A stretch of DNA of 64,000 bases from Azoarcus sp. (GTDB lineage: Bacteria > Pseudomonadota > Gammaproteobacteria > Burkholderiales > Rhodocyclaceae). How positions within the stretch are numbered: position 1 is the first letter of the stretch; each line of letters opens with the position of its first letter. Under the pieces are notes generated by a model, which ran no database searches, was not told the origin of the DNA, and saw only the letters and a program-made list of their open reading frames with translations. A program made the translations under genes and the position numbers. Where the stretch lies: positions 18,849 to 82,848 of the forward strand of contig JAIRXQ010000012.1 of assembly GCA_031268195.1 (NCBI GenBank). Direction: 5' to 3'. Shown here in pieces: positions 49,894 to 57,113 of the stretch.

Positions 49894-50634
49894 ATGCGAC
49901 GCATTTTCATCGCCCTGTGGCGCGCCCTGCGAAGTCTGACGCAGCCCGGCATCTTCGTTCATCTGTTGTGGCCCGGCGTGGTGTCGGCGCTGTTGTGGGT
50001 CATGGTGGCGTGGCTGACGGGTGGGGCGCTCATCGAGGCCGGGATGAATTTTTTCCGACAGTTGTGGGGCATCGGGGCAATCATCACCAATTCGGAATGG
50101 GCGGCGGCCAGCGCGCTTTTCCTCGTCAAGTTCGTGGTCGTCCTCGGTTACATACCGTTTTTTTACGTGACCACGACGATACTCGTGGGCGTGGTGGCGC
50201 TGCCGCTTTTGCTGGAGCGTGTCGCCAGGCGCGACTACGCCAGTCTGGCGCAGCGGCACGGCGGCTCGAACCTGGGCAGCATCACCAACACACTCAAGGC
50301 ATCCCTGTGGTATGTGCTCATGCTGCTCGTCTCCTTGCCGTTCTGGGCGATTCCCGGCGTGGCGCTGGTCGCGCCCGTGCTCGCCACCGGCTGGCTCAAC
50401 CAGCGCATCTTTGGCTACGACGCCCTGATGAATCACGCCAATGGCGAGGAGCTGGCCCGCCTGCGCGAAAAACGGCGTCCGCAAATGCTGCTGCTCGGTG
50501 GTTTCATGGCGTTGTTTGCCTACGTGCCGATCGTCAACGTCATTGCGCCCGCTTTTGCGGGCCTTGCCTTCGTCCATTTCCTGCTCGATGTCTTGCAGAG
50601 CGAGCGTGGCGCCGCACGACTGCCTGAAATATGA
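49894..50634 (+). CDS. EI24-domain (CysZ-like) membrane protein
   Basis: A 246-residue protein with about four to five membrane segments, starting MRRIFIALWRALRSLTQPGIFVHLLWPGV. GVVALPLLLERVARRDYASLAQRHGGS, LPFWAIPGVALVAPVLATGWLNQRIFGYDALMNHA and VPIVNVIAPAFAGLAFVHFLLD are typical of the EI24/CysZ family. In E. coli CysZ transports sulfate; here there are no sulfur genes around, so I give no substrate. It follows ffh by 19 bp. Confidence 0.85.
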   Translation: MRRIFIALWRALRSLTQPGIFVHLLWPGVVSALLWVMVAWLTGGALIEAGMNFFRQLWGIGAIITNSEWAAASALFLVKFVVVLGYIPFFYVTTTILVGVVALPLLLERVARRDYASLAQRHGGSNLGSITNTLKASLWYVLMLLVSLPFWAIPGVALVAPVLATGWLNQRIFGYDALMNHANGEELARLREKRRPQMLLLGGFMALFAYVPIVNVIAPAFAGLAFVHFLLDVLQSERGAARLPEI

Positions 50635-50660
50635 TATACGGTTAAAGCCGCTCGGATGCG

Positions 50661-50714
50661 GCGATATTGCGGTATGACGATATTGCAATATCGCGATACT
50701 GCGATACCACGATC
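50661..50714. promoter_or_regulatory. Palindrome-rich control region upstream of the TPR gene
   Basis: CGATATTGC occurs at 50662 and again at 50678, where it forms half of the perfect 16-bp palindrome CGATATTGCAATATCG (50678-50693). Degenerate copies follow (GCGATACTGCGATACC). The arrangement looks like a dimer-binding operator with flanking half-sites, about 60 bp before the TPR gene start. Confidence 0.5.
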
Positions 50715-50750
50715 TCGCGGCCGTTTCATTTCGCCGGAAAGAGGGGGCGC

Positions 50751-51596
50751 ATGGCTATCGGAAAATGGGGGTCGAGAGGGCGGGCGGGCCTTGCGTGCGC
50801 GCTCGCCGCCTGGGGCGTCTCCGGCGGCATCCCGGCGCGAGCCGATGTCATTGGCGATTTTGCCGCTTCGGAAGAAATCGCCCACGAGACGCAGGCCGGC
50901 AAGCGCGCGGCCGAACGCGGTGACTACGCCGTCGCGCTCCAGCACTACCGTCGCGCGCTGGCCGAGCATGGCCGTCTGCCCGGCGCGCCGCCGCTGGATG
51001 CCGCCCGTTATCGCAACCAGATTGGCATCGTCTACCTGCGCATGGGGCGCAACCGCGAGGCTCTGGAAATGTTGACCCGGGCGGCGGAGAGCGCCGAAGA
51101 AACGGAGGGTAGCAATAGCCCCGTCAGCGCCGCGATTTACGGCAACCTTGGCATCGCATCGGACAAGCTGGGCGAATACGAGCAGGCGCTGCGCTGGTAT
51201 GGCAAGGCGTTGCCGGTGCGGGAAAAGGAAAACAGCGCCGAAACGGCCGAAACGTATCACGGCATCGCCAGAGAGCATGCCGCGCTGGGCCATCACCGGG
51301 AGGCGGTGCAATGGTATGAAAAAGCCCTGTCGATCCAGGCAAAAGTCCTGGGCGACGATCACCTCGCCATCGCCAGTACCCGTCACGCCGCTGCCGTGGC
51401 GTATGCTCATCTGGGCGATTACCGCAAAGCCCTGGAATACCTGCACGCGGCGGCGGCGACTTTCGGCAAAGCGGGCCACGGCAGCCCTTCTGGCCTCGCC
51501 AGCACCTACCGCAACATCGCCTGGGTGTATTTCAAACAGAAGGACTACGCCAAGGCGGAGGAGTGGAAGCAGAAGGCGGCAGCCGTCGGCGGCTGA
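50751..51596 (+). CDS. Exported TPR-repeat protein
   Basis: A 281-residue protein with a signal peptide (GLACALAAWGVSGGIPARA), chosen start ATG at 50751 behind a GAGGGGG ribosome binding site. From about residue 45 it consists of tandem tetratricopeptide repeats of the TPR_12 kind: KRAAERGDYAVALQHYRRAL, NQIGIVYLRMGRNREALEML, GNLGIASDKLGEYEQALRWYGKAL, AREHAALGHHREAVQWYEKALS, AVAYAHLGDYRKALEYLHAA, NIAWVYFKQKDYAKAEEWKQKA. Likely a periplasmic scaffold. Partner unknown. Confidence 0.85.
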   Translation: MAIGKWGSRGRAGLACALAAWGVSGGIPARADVIGDFAASEEIAHETQAGKRAAERGDYAVALQHYRRALAEHGRLPGAPPLDAARYRNQIGIVYLRMGRNREALEMLTRAAESAEETEGSNSPVSAAIYGNLGIASDKLGEYEQALRWYGKALPVREKENSAETAETYHGIAREHAALGHHREAVQWYEKALSIQAKVLGDDHLAIASTRHAAAVAYAHLGDYRKALEYLHAAAATFGKAGHGSPSGLASTYRNIAWVYFKQKDYAKAEEWKQKAAAVGG

Positions 51597-51613
51597 AGCT
51601 CACACCCTGTCTG

Positions 51614-52111
51614 TCACCCTGCCCGGCGCAAGCTCGCGGTCTCCACGCTCATGGACACCGGCTTGCTCAACAGTTCGATGAGCACCATGGCGCGCTGCTC
51701 GCCGTCGGTCATCTGATAGATGCCTTCGATGCCGTTGAATGCCCCGCCGGTGAGGCGGACGGTTTCGCCCTGACTAAACAGCCGTTCGGGCGCGTCATGC
51801 AGCGTTTGTTCGTGGGATTTCAGCAATTCGATCAGGCCGTCGTCCGCCTGCGCGGGGCGGTTGCCGAAGCTCACGAGGCGGCTGACGCCGATGGTGGAAC
51901 GGATCGGCGCCCAACTTCTGAACGTGGAATCCAGGCTCAGGCGGATGAACAGATAGCGCGGGAAAAGGGGCGCTTCGATCACAGTGAGCTTGCGTTTGCG
52001 GATTTTCTCCGTGGGCAGGAGCGGCAGGTAGCATTCGTAGCTTTGCCGTTCGAGATTTTCCAGCGCGCACTTTTCCTGTCGGGGCTTGGTGTGGATGAGA
52101 TACCAGTGCAT
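51614..52111 (-). CDS. rfaH: RfaH-type transcription antiterminator (NusG paralogue)
   Basis: A 165-residue NusG-family protein from the ATG at 52111 (MHWYLIHTKPRQEKCALENLERQSYECYLPLL). The N-terminal NGN domain has LTVIEAPLFPRYLFIRL and the RfaH-like RSTIGVSRLVSFGNRPA; the C-terminal KOW domain has GETVRLTGGAFNGIEGIYQM and RAMVLIELLSKPVSMSVE. Isolated location and these motifs fit RfaH rather than NusG. Such factors let RNA polymerase read long polysaccharide or LPS operons; none is in this window. An upstream in-frame start (52183) is less likely. Confidence 0.85.
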   Translation of the reverse strand: MHWYLIHTKPRQEKCALENLERQSYECYLPLLPTEKIRKRKLTVIEAPLFPRYLFIRLSLDSTFRSWAPIRSTIGVSRLVSFGNRPAQADDGLIELLKSHEQTLHDAPERLFSQGETVRLTGGAFNGIEGIYQMTDGEQRAMVLIELLSKPVSMSVETASLRRAG

Positions 52112-52219
52112 CGTCGCCTTCTGCGGGACTTGTATCGATTGCGGGGATTGTAGCCGTGCGCTGTTTGCGTGGCAATGACGCATGGAAATCTGTCATGCAT
52201 CGCTCAGTAGACTCAGGAC

Positions 52220-53086
52220 TCAGTAGAGGAAGCGTCCCCGCAATGTGTCCAGCCCCAGTTGCGCGACGATGGACTCGGCGCATGCGCGGGCGTGGGCGCT
52301 GCCGGGGGCATCCTTTGTGCGGCGGGCGACGATGAGTTCGTTCTTGAGCGAATGTTCCCAACCCACGAGTTCGGTGACGGTGACCTGATAACCATGTGCC
52401 TGCAACAGCAGGCAGCGCAGGACGTTGGTGACGTGCGCGCCGAATTCGCGGGTGTGGAGCGGGTGACGCCAGAGCTCGGCCAGCGGCGTGCGCGCCAGCG
52501 CTTCAGCCTTGCTGTGGCGCAACGCGGCGGCGAGCTCGGCCTGACAGCAGGGGACGAGGACGATGGCGGCGGCTTCGCGGGCGAGCGCGAAACGGATGGC
52601 GTCGTCGGTGGCGGTGTCGCAGGCGTGCAGCGCGGTGACGATGTCTACGCGGGCGGGGAGTTCGCTCGCCGCGGCGGCTTCGGCGACGGTGAGATCGTGA
52701 AAGCGCATGCGGCGAAAGCCGAGCTTGTCCGCGAGGCGGCGCGAGGATTGTACAAGTTCGGCGCGCTGTTCGATGCTGAACACCCGGCCCGTGTCCCGGG
52801 TTTTCAGGAATTCGTCGTAGAGGATGAAGCCCAGATAGGATTTGCCTGCGCCGTGATCGACGAGCACGGGGTCGCTCGTCGCGGCGAAGGCCGCGTTCAG
52901 CAGTGGCGCGATGAACTGGCAAAGGTGCTGAACCTGTTTCAGCTTGCGATGGCTGTCCTGATTGAGTTTGCCGTCGCGAGTGAGGATGTGCAGCCGCTTG
53001 AGTAGTTCAATGGATTGGCTGGACTGAGATTGGCCAAGCTGAGATTGGTCGGACTGAATGTCGGCCGAGGGCGGGAGATTTGACAT
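52220..53086 (-). CDS. SAM-dependent methyltransferase-like protein
   Basis: A 288-residue protein. After a Gln/Ser-rich start (residues 8-27, encoded by short repeats of GCTGAGATTGG) comes a Rossmann methyltransferase core with VDHGAGKSYLGFILYDEFL (motif I), the acidic GRVFSIEQRAELVQSSRRLADKLGF (motif II) and VDIVTALHACDTATDDAI (motif IV), then VLVPCCQAELA. The HACDTATDDAI and PCCQ motifs resemble the methyltransferase group with a tRNA- or GSTCD-like fold. Substrate unknown. Confidence 0.8.
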   Translation of the reverse strand: MSNLPPSADIQSDQSQLGQSQSSQSIELLKRLHILTRDGKLNQDSHRKLKQVQHLCQFIAPLLNAAFAATSDPVLVDHGAGKSYLGFILYDEFLKTRDTGRVFSIEQRAELVQSSRRLADKLGFRRMRFHDLTVAEAAAASELPARVDIVTALHACDTATDDAIRFALAREAAAIVLVPCCQAELAAALRHSKAEALARTPLAELWRHPLHTREFGAHVTNVLRCLLLQAHGYQVTVTELVGWEHSLKNELIVARRTKDAPGSAHARACAESIVAQLGLDTLRGRFLY

Positions 53087-53316
53087 GATTGGATATATTA
53101 TATCATATAGCCATAATAGGTGTATGTATTTATATTAGCATAATCATCAATAGTAAAAACACTAATCAATATGTCGAATTGCCACAATACAATGTAAAAA
53201 AGTAGGTGCCGGTATTCATGTGGCGCTTTTACGAAGGAGAGTTGATTATAATACTCTTACTCGTGTTTTTGTTCGCACTGCGGTACAGGTTCGATGTGTA
53301 TAGGAGGCGATCTATT
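53087..53316. other. AT-rich region upstream of the chemoreceptor-like gene
   Basis: About 230 bp, strongly AT-rich against the surrounding sequence. A 56-codon frame (ATG 53218 to stop 53388) encodes one potential membrane helix (LIIILLLVFLFAL) followed by Arg-rich residues, but the ribosome binding site for that ATG is poor. I treat only its 3' part, from 53317, as a likely translated leader. Confidence 0.35.
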
Positions 53317-53388
53317 ATGAGGGTGCCGACCAGAAGCGAATTAAATCATTGCCGTCATGGCGTATCAGGCAGGTCCTGTGAATTTTAA
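53317..53388 (+). CDS. Possible 23-codon leader ORF overlapping the chemoreceptor-like gene
   Basis: The ATG at 53317 has a perfect AGGAGG at 53302-53307, nine bases upstream, the best ribosome binding site in this area. The frame encodes MRVPTRSELNHCRHGVSGR and ends at 53388, overlapping the start of the chemoreceptor-like gene in another frame. This arrangement suggests translational coupling, with the short ORF delivering ribosomes to the GTG at 53378. It may equally be the tail of the 56-codon frame starting at 53218. Confidence 0.35.
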   Translation: MRVPTRSELNHCRHGVSGRSCEF

Positions 53389-54739
53389 ATGGAAACTCTC
53401 CTCAATTATAGGCGCGACCCTGGTTATTGGCCTGGTCGTGGGGGGAGGTGAGCTCTGTCGCGTGATGTCCAAAAAAGCGCAGTTTGAAGCAATGCATATC
53501 GATCAACTTGCGTCGATTCGCGGGCTTCAATCGATATTGATTTATGTCAACAATATGGCGTTGCATTTTAATGAAATAGAATCTGTCAAATTGTCATCGA
53601 CGGATGATAAAGAGATTAAGAATCTGAAATGGGCTCAAGATGAGCTGCAAGACGATTTGAATTCTGCGGATCAACAGATACAGCTATTTGAGCCTCGGGG
53701 GGACGAACAATCCCGGCAAATGTGGACGGATTTCGTGCAGCTTTGGACGGAATGGCGTGCTTATGACGAGGATTTTTCCGTTCTCTTGAATGCATTGCTG
53801 GCGCATCCCTCCCCAAAGGCCATTGACGAGTTTTATCGCTATGCCGCGCAGCGCAATGGGGAACGCCGGGAACTGACGGCCAGACTTGTCTACAGCCTTC
53901 GCGATCTGGTCGACACCGGTTTTGCGCAGGCCGAGGCAAACCTTCAGAGCGCCTCACGGGAGACGCGCATCGCCAGTACCATTGCGGTGGTCATCGTTCT
54001 GCTGGCGCTGTCGATGCTGGCCGCCTTCGTTTTGTCCGCCAGATCCGCACCGGCTACGGCAACGGTCGGGAAAGCGCGTGACTTACTGGCGAAAATCGCC
54101 AACACACATGAATTCAGCGAGCAAAGCCGCGCGGAGATCGCCCGTGCGGTCGCTTCTTTCGATGCCACGATTGGCGAACTGCACAATTCGCTCGCCCTCA
54201 TCGAAACAAGGACGCGGGAAATAGATAGCGGCGTGGAGGCGCTGGCGGGCGACATCCGGCAGTTGGCGACGGATCAGATCAACTTGTTTACGTTCAATGC
54301 CGCCATCGAGTCGGCGCGCGCGCAGCGGTCGGAGGAAAGTGGCTTCGGCGCCGTCGCCGACGAACTGTGCGTGCTGGCTGAAGGCGCCTCGCAATTCACC
54401 GGCAATATTCATAACATGGCGACGAAGATACAGGTTTTGGCCAAGGAGGCGATTGTCGAGCTGGAGCGGACGGCCAGGCAGATCGAGGCGGCCGGGCGCG
54501 TCGCAACGGAGGTTGGCAGCGAGAAGGATCCGTCCGGGTCGGAAGGCGATAGCAACAAGATCGCCCGTTCGATCACGGCGATAGCCGAAGCCTTGAAGGT
54601 CGATCCGGTGCGGGTCGTGGGCGGTATCGTCCAGTTGCAGGCCACGCAGTCGTTCTCAGAAGCCTTGCAGGAAGAAAAGGAGGCGGAGGCCGATGCGCCT
54701 GCGCTTGGCGGGAAACAGGACATGGGCGTCGCCGGTTGA
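53378..54739 (+). CDS. Degenerate methyl-accepting chemotaxis-like protein
   Basis: About 453 residues from the GTG at 53378 (after AGGCAGG), or 460 from the ATG at 53357. A membrane helix near the N-terminus, a helical periplasmic domain of about 170 residues and a second helix (IASTIAVVIVLLALSMLAAFVLSA) are followed by a reduced signalling part. The tip reads DQINLFTFNAAIESARA then GFGAVADELCVLAEG, recognisably the MCP hairpin. It has an altered tip: QRSEES replaces GEQGR, and the Arg of the usual DEVR is Cys. I see no HAMP domain, no methylation helices of normal length and no CheR tether. The C-terminus is acidic. No che genes are nearby. It may signal to something other than CheA. Confidence 0.75.
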   Translation: MNFKWKLSSIIGATLVIGLVVGGGELCRVMSKKAQFEAMHIDQLASIRGLQSILIYVNNMALHFNEIESVKLSSTDDKEIKNLKWAQDELQDDLNSADQQIQLFEPRGDEQSRQMWTDFVQLWTEWRAYDEDFSVLLNALLAHPSPKAIDEFYRYAAQRNGERRELTARLVYSLRDLVDTGFAQAEANLQSASRETRIASTIAVVIVLLALSMLAAFVLSARSAPATATVGKARDLLAKIANTHEFSEQSRAEIARAVASFDATIGELHNSLALIETRTREIDSGVEALAGDIRQLATDQINLFTFNAAIESARAQRSEESGFGAVADELCVLAEGASQFTGNIHNMATKIQVLAKEAIVELERTARQIEAAGRVATEVGSEKDPSGSEGDSNKIARSITAIAEALKVDPVRVVGGIVQLQATQSFSEALQEEKEAEADAPALGGKQDMGVAG

Positions 54740-54759
54740 TGCTGCTGTGCAGCATTTTT
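54739..54759 (+). terminator. Hairpin just after the chemoreceptor-like gene
   Basis: ATGCTGC-TGT-GCAGCAT (54739-54755) followed by TTTT. It overlaps the last base of the stop codon and is a plausible short terminator. Confidence 0.5.
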
Positions 54760-55076
54760 CCGACTGACTGGTTGTATGCGATGCCTGCCCATCCGTGCAA
54801 TGGCGTGCCGCAATGATTTGTGCGTTGCAATATGCATCGGCGGGCAGCGGGCGAGCGCGGCGGGAAATCGGTATTAATTCACGGTATATCGTTGTTTTTG
54901 TGTATATTTTACGCGAAATAGGCATGTTGCTGTGCAGCAACGCTAGGCCGCAGTCGTGACGTTTTAAGCTTGACTTAGACTTCCCTGTGCGGACAATTGC
55001 GCTTTGTGCGTTGCACAAAATGCGTGCTACAAAAAGTGCGCACTATAAGCTGTCAATATTGTAGGAGTACGTGGTA
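54760..55076. other. Intergenic region with paired short repeats, upstream of the 46-aa gene
   Basis: About 320 bp, AT-rich in its second half. TGCTGTGCAGCA at 54743-54754 recurs at 54928-54939 inside the 16-bp palindrome GTTGCTGTGCAGCAAC (54926-54941). TTTGTGCGTTGCA at 54817-54829 recurs at 55003-55015. The two distances are 185 and 186 bp, which suggests a decayed tandem duplication of about 185 bp. The right end holds the promoter of the small gene. Confidence 0.5.
54970..54998 (+). promoter_or_regulatory. Promoter of the 46-aa gene
   Basis: TTGACT (54970-54975), 17-bp spacer, ACAATT (54993-54998). The predicted start, about 55005, falls in the perfect inverted repeat TTTGTGC-GTT-GCACAAA (55003-55019), which could be an operator or a 5' stem-loop protecting the mRNA. 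Confidence 0.55.
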
Positions 55077-55217
55077 ATGAACACCCAGACTCACGGGATT
55101 CGACAAGGCGCTCATCTGGACTCGCTCCTGATCCAGCGAGCGATCATCATCAAGAAGGCGCAGGAAAACGTCCGTGCCTCGCATCAAAGGATGCGCCGCC
55201 GCCTCGGCTCCCGCTGA
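55077..55217 (+). CDS. Small basic protein of 46 residues, unrecognised
   Basis: The ATG at 55077 follows AGGAG (55063-55067) at nine bases. The product begins MNTQTHGIRQGAHLDSLLIQ, continues with a segment holding IIIKKAQENV, and ends QRMRRRLGSR. It is strongly basic and, apart from the first ~12 residues, could form one amphipathic helix. No membrane segment, signal peptide or cysteine is present. A promoter (54970-54998) lies upstream and an intrinsic terminator 12 bp downstream, so this is a self-contained gene of about 250 nt of mRNA. I do not recognise the family. RNA- or ribosome-binding would fit the charge but is speculation. Confidence 0.6.
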   Translation: MNTQTHGIRQGAHLDSLLIQRAIIIKKAQENVRASHQRMRRRLGSR

Positions 55218-55229
55218 ATACTTGAATCG

Positions 55230-55260
55230 GAAACCGGCCTCGCGCCGGTTTTCTTTTTTT
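55230..55260. terminator. Terminator between the 46-aa gene and mutL
   Basis: GAAACCGGC pairs with GCCGGTTTTC across a short loop (55230-55253), then seven T (55254-55260). It ends the small gene's transcript; the A-rich left arm may serve mutL weakly from the other side. Confidence 0.8.
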
Positions 55261-57097
55261 ACTGCCCGCGCAAGAAGAAGTTGTCGAGCTCTTTCAGGCT
55301 GAACTGCGTCCACGTCGGGCGGCCGTGATTGCACTGATCGGCGCGTTCGGTCGCTTCCATGTCGCGCAAAAGGGCGTTCATCTCCGGCACGGTCAGTTGC
55401 CGGTGGGCGCGCACCGCGCCGTGGCAGGCCATCGTCGCGAGCAGTTCGTTGCGCCGCTGCGTGATGATTTCCGAAGCGGGGTATTCGCCCAGTTCCGCCA
55501 GCAGTTCGTGCATGAGCTCCGCGATCGACACGTTGGCGAGCAACGCCGGGACGCTGCGCACCGCCAGCTCCTTCGGGCCGGCGCTGGAGAGCTCGAAGCC
55601 CATGCGCAGCAGGATTTCCGCACAGGATTGCGCCGTCGCCATTTCCGCGCTGCTGGCTTCGATCACGGCCGGAATCAGCAGACGTTGGATCGCAGGCGTG
55701 CCATCGAGTACGACTTTGAGCTGCTCGTACAAAATGCGCTCGTGCGCGGCGTGCATGTCCACCAGCACGAGGCCGCGCGCGTTCTGCGCCAGGATGTAGA
55801 TGCCGTGCAGCTGGGCCAGCGCGAAGCCGAGCGGCGGACCGCTCGTATCGTTGGCGCTCGCGCCGGGCGCTGGTTCCGTTTTCAGCCACGGCGGGATTTT
55901 TTTTGCCGCGACGGGGAAAGCGACGGAGGGCGCGATGACCGGGCGGGCGGTGGCGGCGAAGTCGAGATACGACTGGCTGGCCGCATCCATCGCCACCTGG
56001 CCTGGCCGCGCCGGCTCCTGCCGGTAGGGGGGATAGTGCTCGGTGCGGCGCGCGGGCGACGCTTCAGCGGCATCGGGCGCGCTCGTCGGCGATGGCGTGG
56101 CGGCGGGGCCGGAGAGGCGTCCGCCGAATTCGGCCAGCGTGCGGTTCAGGGCGTGGAATACGAACTGGTGCACGCCATGCGGGTCACGGAAACGCACTTC
56201 GATCTTGGCCGGATGCACGTTGACGTCGACGGTGGCCGGGTTGATTTCGAGGAATAGCACGTAGGCCGGGTAGCGCGCGCCGTGCAGGATGTCGGCGTAA
56301 GCCTGCGTGATGGCGTGCGTGATGAGTTTGTCGCGCACCGGCCGGCCGTTGACGAAGAAGTATTGCGCATCGCGCTGGTTGCGCGCCTGCGCGGGCAGGC
56401 TGGTGTAGCCGGTGAGACGCAACGCGCCCTCGGCGCGAATCTCGCGGGCGTTGCCGAGGAAATCGCTCCCCATCAGCGTGCCGATGCGCGTGCGCGCATC
56501 CCCGGCGGGCAGGCGATGCACGACACGCCCGTTGTGGGCGAACTGCATGGCGATGTCCGGGCGGGCAAGCGCCACGCGGCGGAAAACCTCTTCACAATGG
56601 GCGTATTCGGTGCCGCCGGTCTTGAGGAATTTGCGCCGCGCCGGGGTGTTGAAATAAAGGTTGGCGACATCGACCACGGTGCCGCTGTTGAGGGCCGCCG
56701 GCTGTAGCTCCTTTTCCTCGCCAGCGATGCGCCAGGCGTGATCGGCATCCGCCGTGCGGCTGGTCAGCGTCAGGCGCGACACGGCGGCGATGGCCGCCAG
56801 CGCCTCGCCGCGAAAGCCCATCGTGCCGACGCGCTCCAAATCTTCGAGGCTGCCGATTTTGCTGGTGGCGTGGCGCTCCAGCGCCAACGCCAGTTCGTCG
56901 CGCGCGATGCCGCCGCCATCGTCCGCAACGCGGATGCGGCGCACGCCGCCATCTTCCAGTTGCACATCGATGCTGTGCGCGCCTGCATCGAGCGCGTTTT
57001 CCAGCACTTCTTTCAAGACGGAGGCGGGGCGTTCCACCACTTCGCCCGCGGCGATCTGGTTGATGAGGAGTTCAGGCAGGTGGTGAATGGCGCTCAT
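55259..57097 (-). CDS. mutL: DNA mismatch repair protein MutL, endonuclease type
   Basis: A 612-residue mismatch repair ATPase. The N-terminal GHKL domain has INQIAAGEVVERPASVLKEVLENALDAGA, DDGGGI, ATSKI and GFRGEALAAIAAVS. A Pro/Ala-rich linker (about 340-410) leads to the C-terminal dimerisation domain. There DMHAAHERILYE (about 447-458) fits the endonuclease motif D-[QM]-H-A-x2-E-x4-E, and ACHGAVRAHRQL and CNHGRPTW provide the remaining metal-site motifs. MutL should therefore nick DNA itself, as in Neisseria, without MutH. It lies 16 bp downstream of the phoH-type gene. Confidence 0.96.
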   Translation of the reverse strand: MSAIHHLPELLINQIAAGEVVERPASVLKEVLENALDAGAHSIDVQLEDGGVRRIRVADDGGGIARDELALALERHATSKIGSLEDLERVGTMGFRGEALAAIAAVSRLTLTSRTADADHAWRIAGEEKELQPAALNSGTVVDVANLYFNTPARRKFLKTGGTEYAHCEEVFRRVALARPDIAMQFAHNGRVVHRLPAGDARTRIGTLMGSDFLGNAREIRAEGALRLTGYTSLPAQARNQRDAQYFFVNGRPVRDKLITHAITQAYADILHGARYPAYVLFLEINPATVDVNVHPAKIEVRFRDPHGVHQFVFHALNRTLAEFGGRLSGPAATPSPTSAPDAAEASPARRTEHYPPYRQEPARPGQVAMDAASQSYLDFAATARPVIAPSVAFPVAAKKIPPWLKTEPAPGASANDTSGPPLGFALAQLHGIYILAQNARGLVLVDMHAAHERILYEQLKVVLDGTPAIQRLLIPAVIEASSAEMATAQSCAEILLRMGFELSSAGPKELAVRSVPALLANVSIAELMHELLAELGEYPASEIITQRRNELLATMACHGAVRAHRQLTVPEMNALLRDMEATERADQCNHGRPTWTQFSLKELDNFFLRGQ

Positions 57098-57113
57098 GGC
57101 ATGAAAAAGTCGG

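Noticed and set aside
53218..53316. Upstream half of a 56-codon frame with a possible membrane helix
   Set aside because: Poor ribosome binding site and strongly AT-biased codons; kept only as part of the region description.
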